From Virgibacillus halodenitrificans JCM 12304 (GTDB lineage: Bacteria; Bacillota; Bacilli; Bacillales; Amphibacillaceae): DNA of 64,000 nt. The notes below the pieces were generated by a model. That model saw nothing but the letters and a program-made list of their open reading frames with translations. It did no database searches and was not told where the DNA came from. Both the position numbers and the translations under genes were made by a program. Shown piece after piece: positions 27,171 through 34,580 of this stretch. Numbering within the stretch: position 1 is the stretch's first letter; every line of letters starts with the position of its first letter. Location: assembly GCF_001310895.1 (NCBI RefSeq), contig NZ_BAZS01000003.1, positions 62,001-126,000 on the forward strand. The letters run 5' to 3'.

Positions 27171-28034
27171 TTGCGGTATAGCCGGTTGAAAAAGTTTAAA
27201 ACAAAAAATAAATCATTTTTATTAACAGTAAAAATCGCGCTGGCATGGTATTTAATTTTGTTGTCTGCTTCCTACCTAACAGGGGGGACTTCAGCGCATT
27301 TTAATGACACGATTAATACTGATAACCTGCTTTCCATGGGAACATGGGAAATAGAAGAAACTGATGTGCCTGAAGAAGCAATAGATGAAAGCAGATTAAA
27401 ATTTACAGACAAGAAGACGCAAAGGATAAAAGCGTGTGGCGATAAATTATTAAAGGTTAACATAAAAAATAGTGGGAAAAGTGACATGGGACATGACAGC
27501 AGGTATGAGATCTATTATGGCGAAAAAGGTAACCCAAAGAATCAAGGTAAGAAACTAAAGTTAGCTGAAAATGAAGGGAAAATTAAAGCACTCAAAAAAG
27601 GAGAGAGTATTCAATTAACCTATAAAACAGACAAACCGGGCGTCTATGTTTTTGTTGTTTATCAGACGAATGAGCATCTAAAAAAGGATACTGTGGAGAG
27701 CGGTAAAATTATCGTTACCTGTGAGACAGAGGAGGATAAGAAAACAAAGCCAGTAGAGAAGGAAGATGAACCATCAGTTAATACAAAAGAAACAGAACAT
27801 CCTAAAGAACAGGTGAAGGAAGAAAAATCGGAAGAAAAGAAACCTGAAAAAGCCCAACAGGAGAAGTCAGAACCTACCAAAGAAGAAAAAACTGAAAAAA
27901 CTCCAGAGCCTGTAAAGGAAGATAAGGTAAAAGAAGATAAAAAGCAATCAGAGTCAAAAGACCAGGCGAAGCAGGAAGAGGAAAAAGTAACCAAACAAGA
28001 AGAAACGCAAAAAAACCAGGAGGATGAAAAGTAA
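27171..28034 (+). CDS. tapA: TapA-like amyloid fibre anchoring/assembly protein
   Basis: About 287 residues. A basic N-terminus with one hydrophobic segment (IALAWYLILLSASYLTGG) leads into the SipW-type site TSAHFNDT. A globular TapA-like domain with two Cys (KACGDK and IVTCET) spans about 60-185, followed by a roughly 100-residue Lys/Glu/Pro-rich, probably disordered tail. TapA anchors and nucleates TasA fibres at the wall. The position before sipW supports the call. TTG 27171 lies 8 bases after AAAGGTGG and is preferred; ATG 27165 and ATG 27132 are in-frame alternatives. The stop overlaps sipW by 1 base. Confidence 0.85.
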   Translation: MRYSRLKKFKTKNKSFLLTVKIALAWYLILLSASYLTGGTSAHFNDTINTDNLLSMGTWEIEETDVPEEAIDESRLKFTDKKTQRIKACGDKLLKVNIKNSGKSDMGHDSRYEIYYGEKGNPKNQGKKLKLAENEGKIKALKKGESIQLTYKTDKPGVYVFVVYQTNEHLKKDTVESGKIIVTCETEEDKKTKPVEKEDEPSVNTKETEHPKEQVKEEKSEEKKPEKAQQEKSEPTKEEKTEKTPEPVKEDKVKEDKKQSESKDQAKQEEEKVTKQEETQKNQEDEK

Positions 28035-28606
28035 TGAAAAGACGAGTGGTAATGAAATGGGTAAATCGATTAGTATCTACCATTTTGATGGTGTTGCTAA
28101 TTACAGTAGCAGGTATCGTACTATCAACCAAACTCTCTGGAGGAGAACCACAGGTATTTGGCTATCAACTGAAAACAGTGCTGTCAGGTTCTATGGAGCC
28201 GGGTATTCAGACAGGGTCAATTATCGCGGTGAAGCCTACGGATGATGGCAGCAAATTCAAAAAAGATGATGTTATTACTTTTATGGCTGATGAAGACATC
28301 ATGATTACACATAGAATTGCAGAAGTTATCAAATCGGAAAATGGTGTTATGTATACAACGAAAGGTGATAACAACAATGCAGCAGATTCGGAACCGGTAA
28401 TTGCTGAAAATGTTGTTGCCAGCTATGACGGATTTACCATTCCCTATGTAGGCTATATTATTGATTTTTCACAATCTCCAAAAGGAAGTATAGTATTTTT
28501 GATATTACCAGGTATTCTCATGCTTGGATACTCTGCATTTACCATATGGCGTGCACTCGGCCAGTTGGAGGATAAGAATAAATCTGGAACAGCCGAGGCG
28601 AAGTAG
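28034..28606 (+). CDS. sipW: Signal peptidase I, SipW (ER type)
   Basis: A 190-residue membrane signal peptidase with an N-terminal TM (about 12-32) and a C-terminal TM (about 155-176). The active-site Ser53 lies in LSGSMEPGI, and His93 in ITHRI replaces the Lys of ordinary bacterial enzymes, as in eukaryotic/archaeal-type SipW. It is needed to process TasA and TapA precursors, whose genes precede it. Its start overlaps the tapA stop (TAATG), with AGGAGG upstream. Confidence 0.94.
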   Translation: MKRRVVMKWVNRLVSTILMVLLITVAGIVLSTKLSGGEPQVFGYQLKTVLSGSMEPGIQTGSIIAVKPTDDGSKFKKDDVITFMADEDIMITHRIAEVIKSENGVMYTTKGDNNNAADSEPVIAENVVASYDGFTIPYVGYIIDFSQSPKGSIVFLILPGILMLGYSAFTIWRALGQLEDKNKSGTAEAK

Positions 28607-28641
28607 CCTTCCCTTCGCTGTTCTCTATAAGGAAGATGCTT

Positions 28642-29289
28642 ATGATTTTTAAGAAATTGGTTGTTACTCTATTCTGTATCTTGGCCTTAGTTATAGTAAT
28701 GGGGGGCAACTCCGTCACAGCAGACGAGGAAGAAAAAGAGTTAGCCATCAATGTTTTACCAGGAGATGTATTATTTAATATCAACAATATGAAGCCAGGA
28801 GACTGGGCGCCCCGCACAATCACCGTTCAAAACAATGGTATAAAGGATTTTACCTATCAAATGTCATTACGTAATGATGGGGAGGAGAAGCTATTCAATG
28901 AATTACTGTTGGAAATCAATGACAGTAAAACTGTTTTATATGAAGGCAAACTGGCAGACTTCACTAAGCTTTCCGACAGAGACCTTAGTACTTCCAAGCA
29001 AGAGGAATTGGAAGTAACAGTTATTTTCCCAGAGTATCTCGGTAATGAATTTCAAGGACTTGATGCTGAGTTTTCTATATTGTTCACCGCGGAAGGCAAA
29101 ACTAGTCAGTTAGCTGAAGTTAGTGTTGATGGAATGATTGGCAGTGGCAACTCGCAGACACAGTCTTTTCTTCCCAATACAGCAACAGGAATTTTTAACC
29201 TATTTCTATCTGGTGCTGTTCTTTTGATAAGTGGGGTATTTATCCTATTGTACAAAAAATGGAGAAAAGTTAGTAAAAACTACAGTTAA
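28642..29289 (+). CDS. Sortase-anchored surface protein with LPNTA signal
   Basis: 215 residues. A signal peptide occupies about 1-28, and the extracellular region opens with ELAINVLPGDVLFNINNMKP, a beta-sandwich pattern reminiscent of TasA-like domains (NMKPGD/NIKPGD is shared). The C terminus has L177-P-N-T-A181, then a hydrophobic segment at about 186-206, then KKWRK. That is a complete cell-wall sorting signal of the LPNTA type used by class D sortases, one of which is encoded divergently nearby. ATG 28642 is chosen because AAGGAAG is 6 bases upstream; ATG 28636 would be too close. A wall-linked partner or anchor for the TasA fibre is an inference. Confidence 0.85.
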   Translation: MIFKKLVVTLFCILALVIVMGGNSVTADEEEKELAINVLPGDVLFNINNMKPGDWAPRTITVQNNGIKDFTYQMSLRNDGEEKLFNELLLEINDSKTVLYEGKLADFTKLSDRDLSTSKQEELEVTVIFPEYLGNEFQGLDAEFSILFTAEGKTSQLAEVSVDGMIGSGNSQTQSFLPNTATGIFNLFLSGAVLLISGVFILLYKKWRKVSKNYS

Positions 29290-29305
29290 AAAACTAGTAA
29301 GGGCA

Positions 29306-29337
29306 CTCGACAATCCATAACAACCATACTCGACAAG
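29306..29337 (+). promoter_or_regulatory. Two Spo0A-like boxes upstream of sinI
   Basis: CTCGACAAT (29306-29314) and CTCGACAAG (29329-29337) each match 7 of 9 positions of TTCGACAAA, the complement of the 0A box. In Bacillus subtilis the sinI promoter is activated by Spo0A~P through such sites, so the location is as expected. A TATGAT at 29411-29416 without a good -35 would fit an activator-dependent promoter starting just before the riboswitch. Confidence 0.5.
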
Positions 29338-29432
29338 ATGCTTACTCTAATTTAACAAAACTAGTTTTATTATGACAAAACAAGCTATGTAATAATAACA
29401 GGGTATATAGTATGATAGTCATAGAAAATAAG

Positions 29433-29526
29433 TTTCCTCAGAAAAAGGCAAACTCATCTGAAAAGGGAGGGCGCAAAGCCACAGATCTAAGGTGTTAAGA
29501 GCTAAGATGGCTGGGCTATCTGGAAA
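29433..29526 (+). promoter_or_regulatory. Cyclic di-GMP-I (GEMM) riboswitch in the sinI leader
   Basis: The leader carries the aptamer landmarks in order: AGGCAAAC, a stem CTC-TCT/AGGGAG capped by a GAAA tetraloop, GCGCAAAGCCAC, a second stem with CTAAGG, and GATGGCTGGGCTATC. The closing P1 pairs TTCC-CAGA with TCTGGAA. The layout matches the class-I c-di-GMP aptamer, including the GCAAAGCC strand. The sinI ribosome binding site GGGGGAC begins about 8 bases after P1, and no terminator is visible, so translational control is likely. Whether ligand turns sinI on or off cannot be read by eye. Confidence 0.85.
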
Positions 29527-29546
29527 AAATAATGGGGGACGGTTAA

Positions 29547-29672
29547 ATGACAAGTAAAGTAGAAATTAACACAGTTGATAAAGAATGGCTTGAATTAATA
29601 AAAGAAGCTAAAACTCTCGGTATACCTTTAAAGGAAATTAAATTATTTTTATCGGGGAACAAAAAAGGTTGA
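29547..29672 (+). CDS. sinI: SinI-type anti-repressor of SinR
   Basis: 41 residues. The segment EWLELIKEAKTLGIPLKEIK matches the SinI helical hairpin that binds SinR and prises apart its tetramer (Bacillus subtilis EWVELMVEAKEANISPEEIR). It lacks the C-terminal tail of the Bacillus subtilis protein (57 residues). The ATG follows GGGGGAC, directly behind the c-di-GMP riboswitch. It lies 78 bases before sinR in the same direction, the conserved arrangement. Activity is expected to derepress the tasA operon. Confidence 0.9.
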   Translation: MTSKVEINTVDKEWLELIKEAKTLGIPLKEIKLFLSGNKKG

Positions 29673-29750
29673 AAAATGGATTTATTTGTGCTTTATATAG
29701 AACCACTCACCTTTTATATGATATAATTCTCTTTGAAAGAAGGTGAGAAC

Positions 29751-30086
29751 TTGATCGGTGATAAAATTAAACAAATACGTAAAGATAAAAAAATGTCCCT
29801 ATCAGAACTTGCTGAGAAAGCAGGAGTTGCTAAATCCTACCTTAGCTCAATCGAACGTAATATACAGACAAATCCATCGATCCAGTTTATTGAAAAAGTT
29901 AGCGTTGTTCTAGATGTTTCAGTAAACGAATTGATACGCGAAAAACAGTCTGCTGATATAGAAGAATTAGACGATGAATGGCTTGAGATTGTACAGGAAG
30001 CCATGGACTCCGGAGTAACGAAGAAGCAATTCAAAGAATACTTGGAATTCAATAAATGGCGTAGTAAACAGGGAAATAACAAATAA
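29751..30086 (+). CDS. sinR: Master biofilm repressor SinR
   Basis: 111 residues, the same length as Bacillus subtilis SinR. The N-terminal HTH_3 domain contains MSLSELAEKAGVAKSYLSSI and TNPSIQFIEKVSVVLDVSV. The C-terminal oligomerisation/SinI-binding helices are EEWLE-like (DDEWLEIVQEAMDSGVTKKQ and YLEFNKWR). TTG 29751 after AAGGTGAG is the start; the in-frame TTG 29733 lies before the ribosome binding site. TATAAT at 29722-29727 may give sinR its own promoter. Its operators are proposed at 25486-25668. Confidence 0.94.
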   Translation: MIGDKIKQIRKDKKMSLSELAEKAGVAKSYLSSIERNIQTNPSIQFIEKVSVVLDVSVNELIREKQSADIEELDDEWLEIVQEAMDSGVTKKQFKEYLEFNKWRSKQGNNK

Positions 30087-30098
30087 ATAGGATAGACC

Positions 30099-30132
30099 AA
30101 ACCGCTTAGCCAAATAGCTGACGGTTTTTTAT
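30099..30132 (+). terminator. Rho-independent terminator of sinR
   Basis: AAACCG pairs with CGGTTT, with an inner AGC/GCT, followed by T6. Confidence 0.8.
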
Positions 30133-30136
30133 TTGG

Positions 30137-30456
30137 CTTTTATTATAGGAAAAGTAATTAGAAACGAAAGTAAAGTGTAAGCTTGTTCGTTACAAATGTA
30201 ATAATATACTCATTCTTTGAATAATTTCTGCTATATTTAATTTTAAATGCAGTAACACAATATCAATAAGTTAATTCATTCTTTATCTATGTCGCGAATC
30301 ATTGGATAATCCTCACACATTTTGGAACCATTCTTTCTTAGAGATCAATCGTTAAATACTCAGCTTTTAGGTGAGCTAAAAATAAAATTGCTAGGTTTCA
30401 TTTTCATAATTTAGTGATAAAGAATATAGAAGCATTCAGAACAGGAGCTATCATTA
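30137..30456. other. Intergenic stretch with nothing recognised
   Basis: AT-rich. I see no ORF with a ribosome binding site, no strong hairpin and no clear promoter before the VanZ-like gene. Confidence 0.5.
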
Positions 30457-30954
30457 ATGAAGAAATATACATACTGGCTTTTGCCAATCGGTTGGATGGG
30501 GATTATTTTCTATTCCTCCCATCAGCCATATGAAAAACAGGATATAAAACCTTTCTTATCCGATAAATTTGACCTATCTTTTCTTGAACCTCTATTGGGA
30601 TGGATTGCTTTTAACTACCATCATTCAGTAGTAAGTATTGAATCAAGAGGGGTCAATGGGTTTATAGAGTTCTTTCTGCGTAAGGGAGCTCATGTGACCG
30701 TGTTTTTTATTTTATGTCTTCTTTTCTATCTGGCGTGGAGAAAGAGCATCTCTTTACCGATAAAAAAGGCGATAACACTTTCCTTTTTACTTACAATTGC
30801 ATATGCTATTTTAGATGAACTTCATCAAGGCTTTACACCGAATAGAACACCATACGCAGGAGATGTAGCATTAGATGGTTTTGGGGCATTTTTGGCCGTA
30901 GTTTTCATTATAGTATTAAGGAAGATAAAATTTCGGATAACTGACAAAAAATAA
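30457..30954 (+). CDS. VanZ-like membrane protein
   Basis: A 165-residue protein with four hydrophobic segments and the VanZ-family signature LDELHQGFTPNRTPYAGDVA followed by LDGFGAF. A conserved Arg/Lys-Gly stretch, FLRKGAHVTVFF, precedes TM2. VanZ itself gives low-level teicoplanin resistance; chromosomal relatives in Bacilli have no settled role. The gene is monocistronic as far as can be seen, and no resistance genes flank it. Confidence 0.85.
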   Translation: MKKYTYWLLPIGWMGIIFYSSHQPYEKQDIKPFLSDKFDLSFLEPLLGWIAFNYHHSVVSIESRGVNGFIEFFLRKGAHVTVFFILCLLFYLAWRKSISLPIKKAITLSFLLTIAYAILDELHQGFTPNRTPYAGDVALDGFGAFLAVVFIIVLRKIKFRITDKK

Positions 30955-31018
30955 ATAATGATGACGAAAGTATTAAATGTAAACAATAATTTTGAAAAAA
31001 GTATAAAAAATGCCAAAT

Positions 31019-31027
31019 TTCGACAAC
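31019..31027 (+). promoter_or_regulatory. Spo0A-box-like site
   Basis: TTCGACAAC matches 8 of 9 positions of the reversed 0A box and lies 72 bases before the small ORF at 31099. A possible -10 (TTATAG or TATAGT) follows at about 31046-31053. Confidence 0.35.
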
Positions 31028-31098
31028 GCTTCCTATGAATATATGTTATAGTTCAAATTAACTAATCAGAAATATTTTAATAAAAGGCGGGAAATTAG

Positions 31099-31263
31099 AT
31101 GCTTGAGCAGGAAAAATATAAAGATATGTTAAAAAAGGTGATTGATGAGACGGAAAATCATACAATTAAAAATTCAGAACAATTAATCCAAATGCTTGTA
31201 AGTGAGTTAAAGCATGGGTGTATGATTGGAGAGCAAATGCAACAACAGACAACAATTAAATAA
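31099..31263 (+). CDS. Small hypothetical protein, 54 residues
   Basis: ATG 31099 follows AAGGCGGG by about 7 bases and runs to TAA at 31261, with a typical terminator just behind it. This promoter-ORF-terminator arrangement supports a real gene. The product is helical and charged (Glu/Lys/Gln-rich) with a single Cys (HGCMIG). It has no signal peptide or membrane segment. I do not recognise the family. The Spo0A-like box upstream hints at stationary-phase expression. Confidence 0.6.
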   Translation: MLEQEKYKDMLKKVIDETENHTIKNSEQLIQMLVSELKHGCMIGEQMQQQTTIK

Positions 31264-31272
31264 ATACCAACT

Positions 31273-31309
31273 AACTACATGTTCGAATCCGGCATGTAGT
31301 TTTTTTTGG
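31273..31309 (+). terminator. Rho-independent terminator
   Basis: ACTACATG pairs with CATGTAGT, followed by T8. Confidence 0.92.
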
Positions 31310-31372
31310 AAATTAGGGGTATGATAAGTTATAGTAATAATTTAATACATACTATGGAAGGAAGTGAACGAA

Positions 31373-33307
31373 TTGCTTGGTTATTTACAACGTCTCGGTA
31401 AATCTTTAATGTTACCGATTGCTATGTTACCTGCAGCTGCGCTTCTGGTGCGTCTGGGCGCGGAGGATATATTTGATATTCCATTTGTGACTGCAGCAGG
31501 TAATGGGATTTTAAATAATTTAGGACTGATTTTTGCTATTGGAATTGCGATTGGTTTTTCAAAAGATGGGAATGGAGCAGCAGCATTAGCGGGAGCTGTT
31601 GGTTTCCTTGTATTAGAAGGTGGCTACAAGGCAATCAATGATGAACTGAATTTGGGAGTATTAGCAGGTATCATCGCCGGTATAACTGCAGGACATTTAT
31701 ACAATCGATTCAGTGATATTCAGCTACCAGACTTTCTCGCCTTCTTCGGTGGGAAGAGGTTCGTGCCAATTATTACATCAGTAACGATGGTTATTATTTC
31801 AGGTGTTATTGGCTTATTGTGGGGACCGGTTCAGGACGGGATTAATGGTTTAGGAGACTTATTTATTAATGGAGGAGCAGCAGGTGTAGGAGCTTATGGT
31901 TTCTTTAACCGTCTCTTAATACCGGTTGGTCTTCATCATGTTATCAATACGTTAATTTGGTTTGATTTCGGTACGTTCACTGATGCAGCAGGGAATGTTT
32001 GGAAAGGTGATATCAATCGTTTTCTTAACGGAGATCCAACCGCAGGTCACTTTACCGCTGGTTTCTTCCCTGTAATGATGTTCGGTTTGCCAGCAGCATG
32101 CTTAGCTATGTATGTAACTGCGAAAAAACATCGTAAAGCAGCGGTTGGTGGTTTCTTAGCAAGTATTGGCTTAACCGCATTCTTAACAGGGATTACAGAG
32201 CCAATTGAATATTCATTTATGTTTTTATCACCAGTTCTTTACGGTGTACATGCTTTACTAACAGGGCTCTCAATGATGGTTGCTTATTGGCTGGATATTC
32301 GCCATGGGTTTGGTTTCTCAGCAGGTGCCATAGACTATTTTCTAAACTTTGGTATCGCTCAGCATCCACTACTATTACTTGCTCAAGGAATTGTTTTTGG
32401 TATCATATACTTCCTTCTCTTCACACTTCTAATTAAGAAGCTGAACTTGAAAACACCAGGACGTGAAGATGAAGACGAGGATTATGTAGAAGAAACAGAA
32501 CAAACTGGAACGCCAACACGAGGTAAAGGTGCAAAAGACTATGACAACAAATCCTATCACTATTTAAAAGCACTTGGTGGACCTGAAAATATTAAATCAC
32601 TTGATTATTGTGCAACACGCCTCAGACTACAAATACATGATATGGAACAAATCGATGAAAAAGAATTAAAACGGCAAGGTGCTCACGGAGTTATGAAGGT
32701 CAATCGGACAAATCTTCAAGTAATCGTAGGTACTACAGTAGAGTTTCTTGCTACAGCTATGAAGAAACGTATGGACAACAACAATATGGAAACACCTGGA
32801 CAGATGGAAAAGCAACCTGTTGAAGAAAAACAACCAGAACAAGGAAGTACTTCATATGAAGAAATTGCTATGCCTGTGAATGGTAAAGTTATTCCATTGT
32901 CAGAAGTACCAGATCAAGTATTCTCTACCAAAATGATGGGTGATGGTTTTGCTGTTGACCCAACAGATGGAATTATTACATCTCCAGTTGATGGGGAAAT
33001 ATTAAATGTATTTCCAACAAAACATGCTGTCGGACTTCGTACAAAATCCGGACTGGAAATTTTAGTTCATATTGGATTGGACACAGTAAAGCTTGAAGGC
33101 TCTGGCTTTGATGTTTATGTAAAAGAAGGAGATGTGGTTAAACAGGGAGATACGTTAGTGAAGGCTGATCTGAACTATATTAGTAAGAACGAGTTATCTA
33201 CTATTACGCCGATTATCTTCACTAATTTACCTGAAAACCAAACTGTCTCAATCACGCAAACTGGAGATCTTAAAACTGGAACAAAACCTATTATTGAGAT
33301 AAAATAA
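31373..33307 (+). CDS. nagP: N-acetylglucosamine-specific PTS transporter EIICBA
   Basis: About 644 residues. A membrane EIIC domain (about 1-360) has LGYLQRLGKSLMLPIAMLPA at the start and TGITEPIEYSFMFLSP near residue 275. An EIIB domain carries the phosphorylated Cys413 (LDYCATRLRL), and an EIIA domain of the glucose type carries His566 (EILVHIGLDT). It imports and phosphorylates GlcNAc to GlcNAc-6-phosphate, the substrate of NagA encoded next. TTG 31373 is preferred because GGAAGGAAG immediately upstream fits its spacing; GTG 31364 overlaps that site. A terminator separates it from nagA. Confidence 0.92.
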   Translation: MLGYLQRLGKSLMLPIAMLPAAALLVRLGAEDIFDIPFVTAAGNGILNNLGLIFAIGIAIGFSKDGNGAAALAGAVGFLVLEGGYKAINDELNLGVLAGIIAGITAGHLYNRFSDIQLPDFLAFFGGKRFVPIITSVTMVIISGVIGLLWGPVQDGINGLGDLFINGGAAGVGAYGFFNRLLIPVGLHHVINTLIWFDFGTFTDAAGNVWKGDINRFLNGDPTAGHFTAGFFPVMMFGLPAACLAMYVTAKKHRKAAVGGFLASIGLTAFLTGITEPIEYSFMFLSPVLYGVHALLTGLSMMVAYWLDIRHGFGFSAGAIDYFLNFGIAQHPLLLLAQGIVFGIIYFLLFTLLIKKLNLKTPGREDEDEDYVEETEQTGTPTRGKGAKDYDNKSYHYLKALGGPENIKSLDYCATRLRLQIHDMEQIDEKELKRQGAHGVMKVNRTNLQVIVGTTVEFLATAMKKRMDNNNMETPGQMEKQPVEEKQPEQGSTSYEEIAMPVNGKVIPLSEVPDQVFSTKMMGDGFAVDPTDGIITSPVDGEILNVFPTKHAVGLRTKSGLEILVHIGLDTVKLEGSGFDVYVKEGDVVKQGDTLVKADLNYISKNELSTITPIIFTNLPENQTVSITQTGDLKTGTKPIIEIK

Positions 33308-33315
33308 ACGAAGTT

Positions 33316-33352
33316 AAAGGCTGGTGTACCATAGAGCACACCAGCCTTGTTA
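33316..33352 (+). terminator. Terminator or attenuator between nagP and nagA
   Basis: AAGGCTGGTGT pairs with ACACCAGCCTT, followed by a modest T tract (GTTAT). Partial readthrough is possible. Confidence 0.75.
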
Positions 33353-33403
33353 TACATATAAAAAGTATGAAGTCGACTGTTTAATGAAAGGAGAGAACTG
33401 ATA

Positions 33404-34579
33404 ATGAAAAGCATAGTACCAATTTATATTAAAAATGCCAAAATATATCAAGAAGACAAAATAATAAATAAAGGCGGAGTTTTAATAGAGCATGGCAAGA
33501 TTGCTGCAGTGCATGAAAACATTCAAGAAGAGTTGCCAACAAATGTTCAAATTATTGACGGTACAGGTTTACAGGTTATTCCTGGTTTTATTGATGGACA
33601 TATTCATGGAGCTGATGGTGCCGATGTCATGGATGCAACGGAGGCTGCTCTGGATACAATGGCAGCAGTATTGCCACGAGAAGGAACAACCAGCTTTCTT
33701 GCCACTACAATAACACAAGCTCCTGAAAATATCGATAAGGCACTTGAGAATATAGCACACTATAAAAATAAAGCCGGTTTTGCTGAAATGGTTGGCGTAC
33801 ATTTGGAAGGACCATTTATTGAAGAAACAAAAGCTGGTGCACAACCACTCGATTTTATTATGGAGCCAAACATAGAACAATTTAATGAATGGCAAGAAAA
33901 ATCCGGAAATAAGATTAAAACAATTACGATGGCACCTGAGCATGATACGGATGGATCGTTTATAAACCACCTTTACCGTAACGGTGTGAATGTCTCAGCA
34001 GGCCATACCGGCACAGATTTTGCGGGCATGAAGCAAGCTGTTTCATATGGTGTCCGTCAAGTAACACATCTATGTAATGCCATGTCTGGTATTCATCATC
34101 GTGACATTGGGGTTGTAGGTGCTGCCTTTCAATTAGAAGAATTACGCGCAGAACTAATTGCAGATGGTATTCATATTTCTCCAGAAATGCTGGAAATTAT
34201 TTATGAAAATGTAGGTAGTGAACGTCTCATCCTTATTACGGACGCTATGCGTGCGAAGTGCTTGAATGCAGGAAACTATGAGCTTGGTGGCCAGCCGGTA
34301 ACTGTTACAGAGGACCGTGCTGTACTCGAAAATGGTACGTTGGCTGGAAGTATCTTGAAAATGCATGAAGGAGCCCGCCAAATGTTAAAGATAAATGATG
34401 TCACAATGAGAAATATCATCCAGATGGCTTCAGAAAATCCTGCTAGACAAATAAATTTCTATGACAGAAAAGGAAGTATTGAAGCAGGGAAGGACGCGGA
34501 TGTATTACTAGTCGATGACAATTTAAATATTAATTATACAATCTGTCGAGGTGTCATCGCCTATAAAGGAGGAGAATAA
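33404..34579 (+). CDS. nagA: N-acetylglucosamine-6-phosphate deacetylase
   Basis: A 391-residue amidohydrolase-fold enzyme that removes acetate from GlcNAc-6-phosphate. Metal and substrate residues lie in GFIDGHIHGADG (about 58-69), VHLEGPF (about 130), SAGHTGTDF (about 195), THLCNAMSG (about 215) and the catalytic Asp in LITDAMRA (about 275). It has an AAAGGAGAG ribosome binding site and is followed at once by nagB, so GlcNAc-6-P is channelled to fructose-6-P plus ammonia. Confidence 0.95.
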   Translation: MKSIVPIYIKNAKIYQEDKIINKGGVLIEHGKIAAVHENIQEELPTNVQIIDGTGLQVIPGFIDGHIHGADGADVMDATEAALDTMAAVLPREGTTSFLATTITQAPENIDKALENIAHYKNKAGFAEMVGVHLEGPFIEETKAGAQPLDFIMEPNIEQFNEWQEKSGNKIKTITMAPEHDTDGSFINHLYRNGVNVSAGHTGTDFAGMKQAVSYGVRQVTHLCNAMSGIHHRDIGVVGAAFQLEELRAELIADGIHISPEMLEIIYENVGSERLILITDAMRAKCLNAGNYELGGQPVTVTEDRAVLENGTLAGSILKMHEGARQMLKINDVTMRNIIQMASENPARQINFYDRKGSIEAGKDADVLLVDDNLNINYTICRGVIAYKGGE

Positions 34580-34580
34580 A

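Noticed and set aside
33316..33352. Considered a glmS-like or sugar-responsive RNA between nagP and nagA
   Set aside because: Only a simple 11-bp hairpin is present, consistent with a terminator; no ribozyme or riboswitch landmarks.
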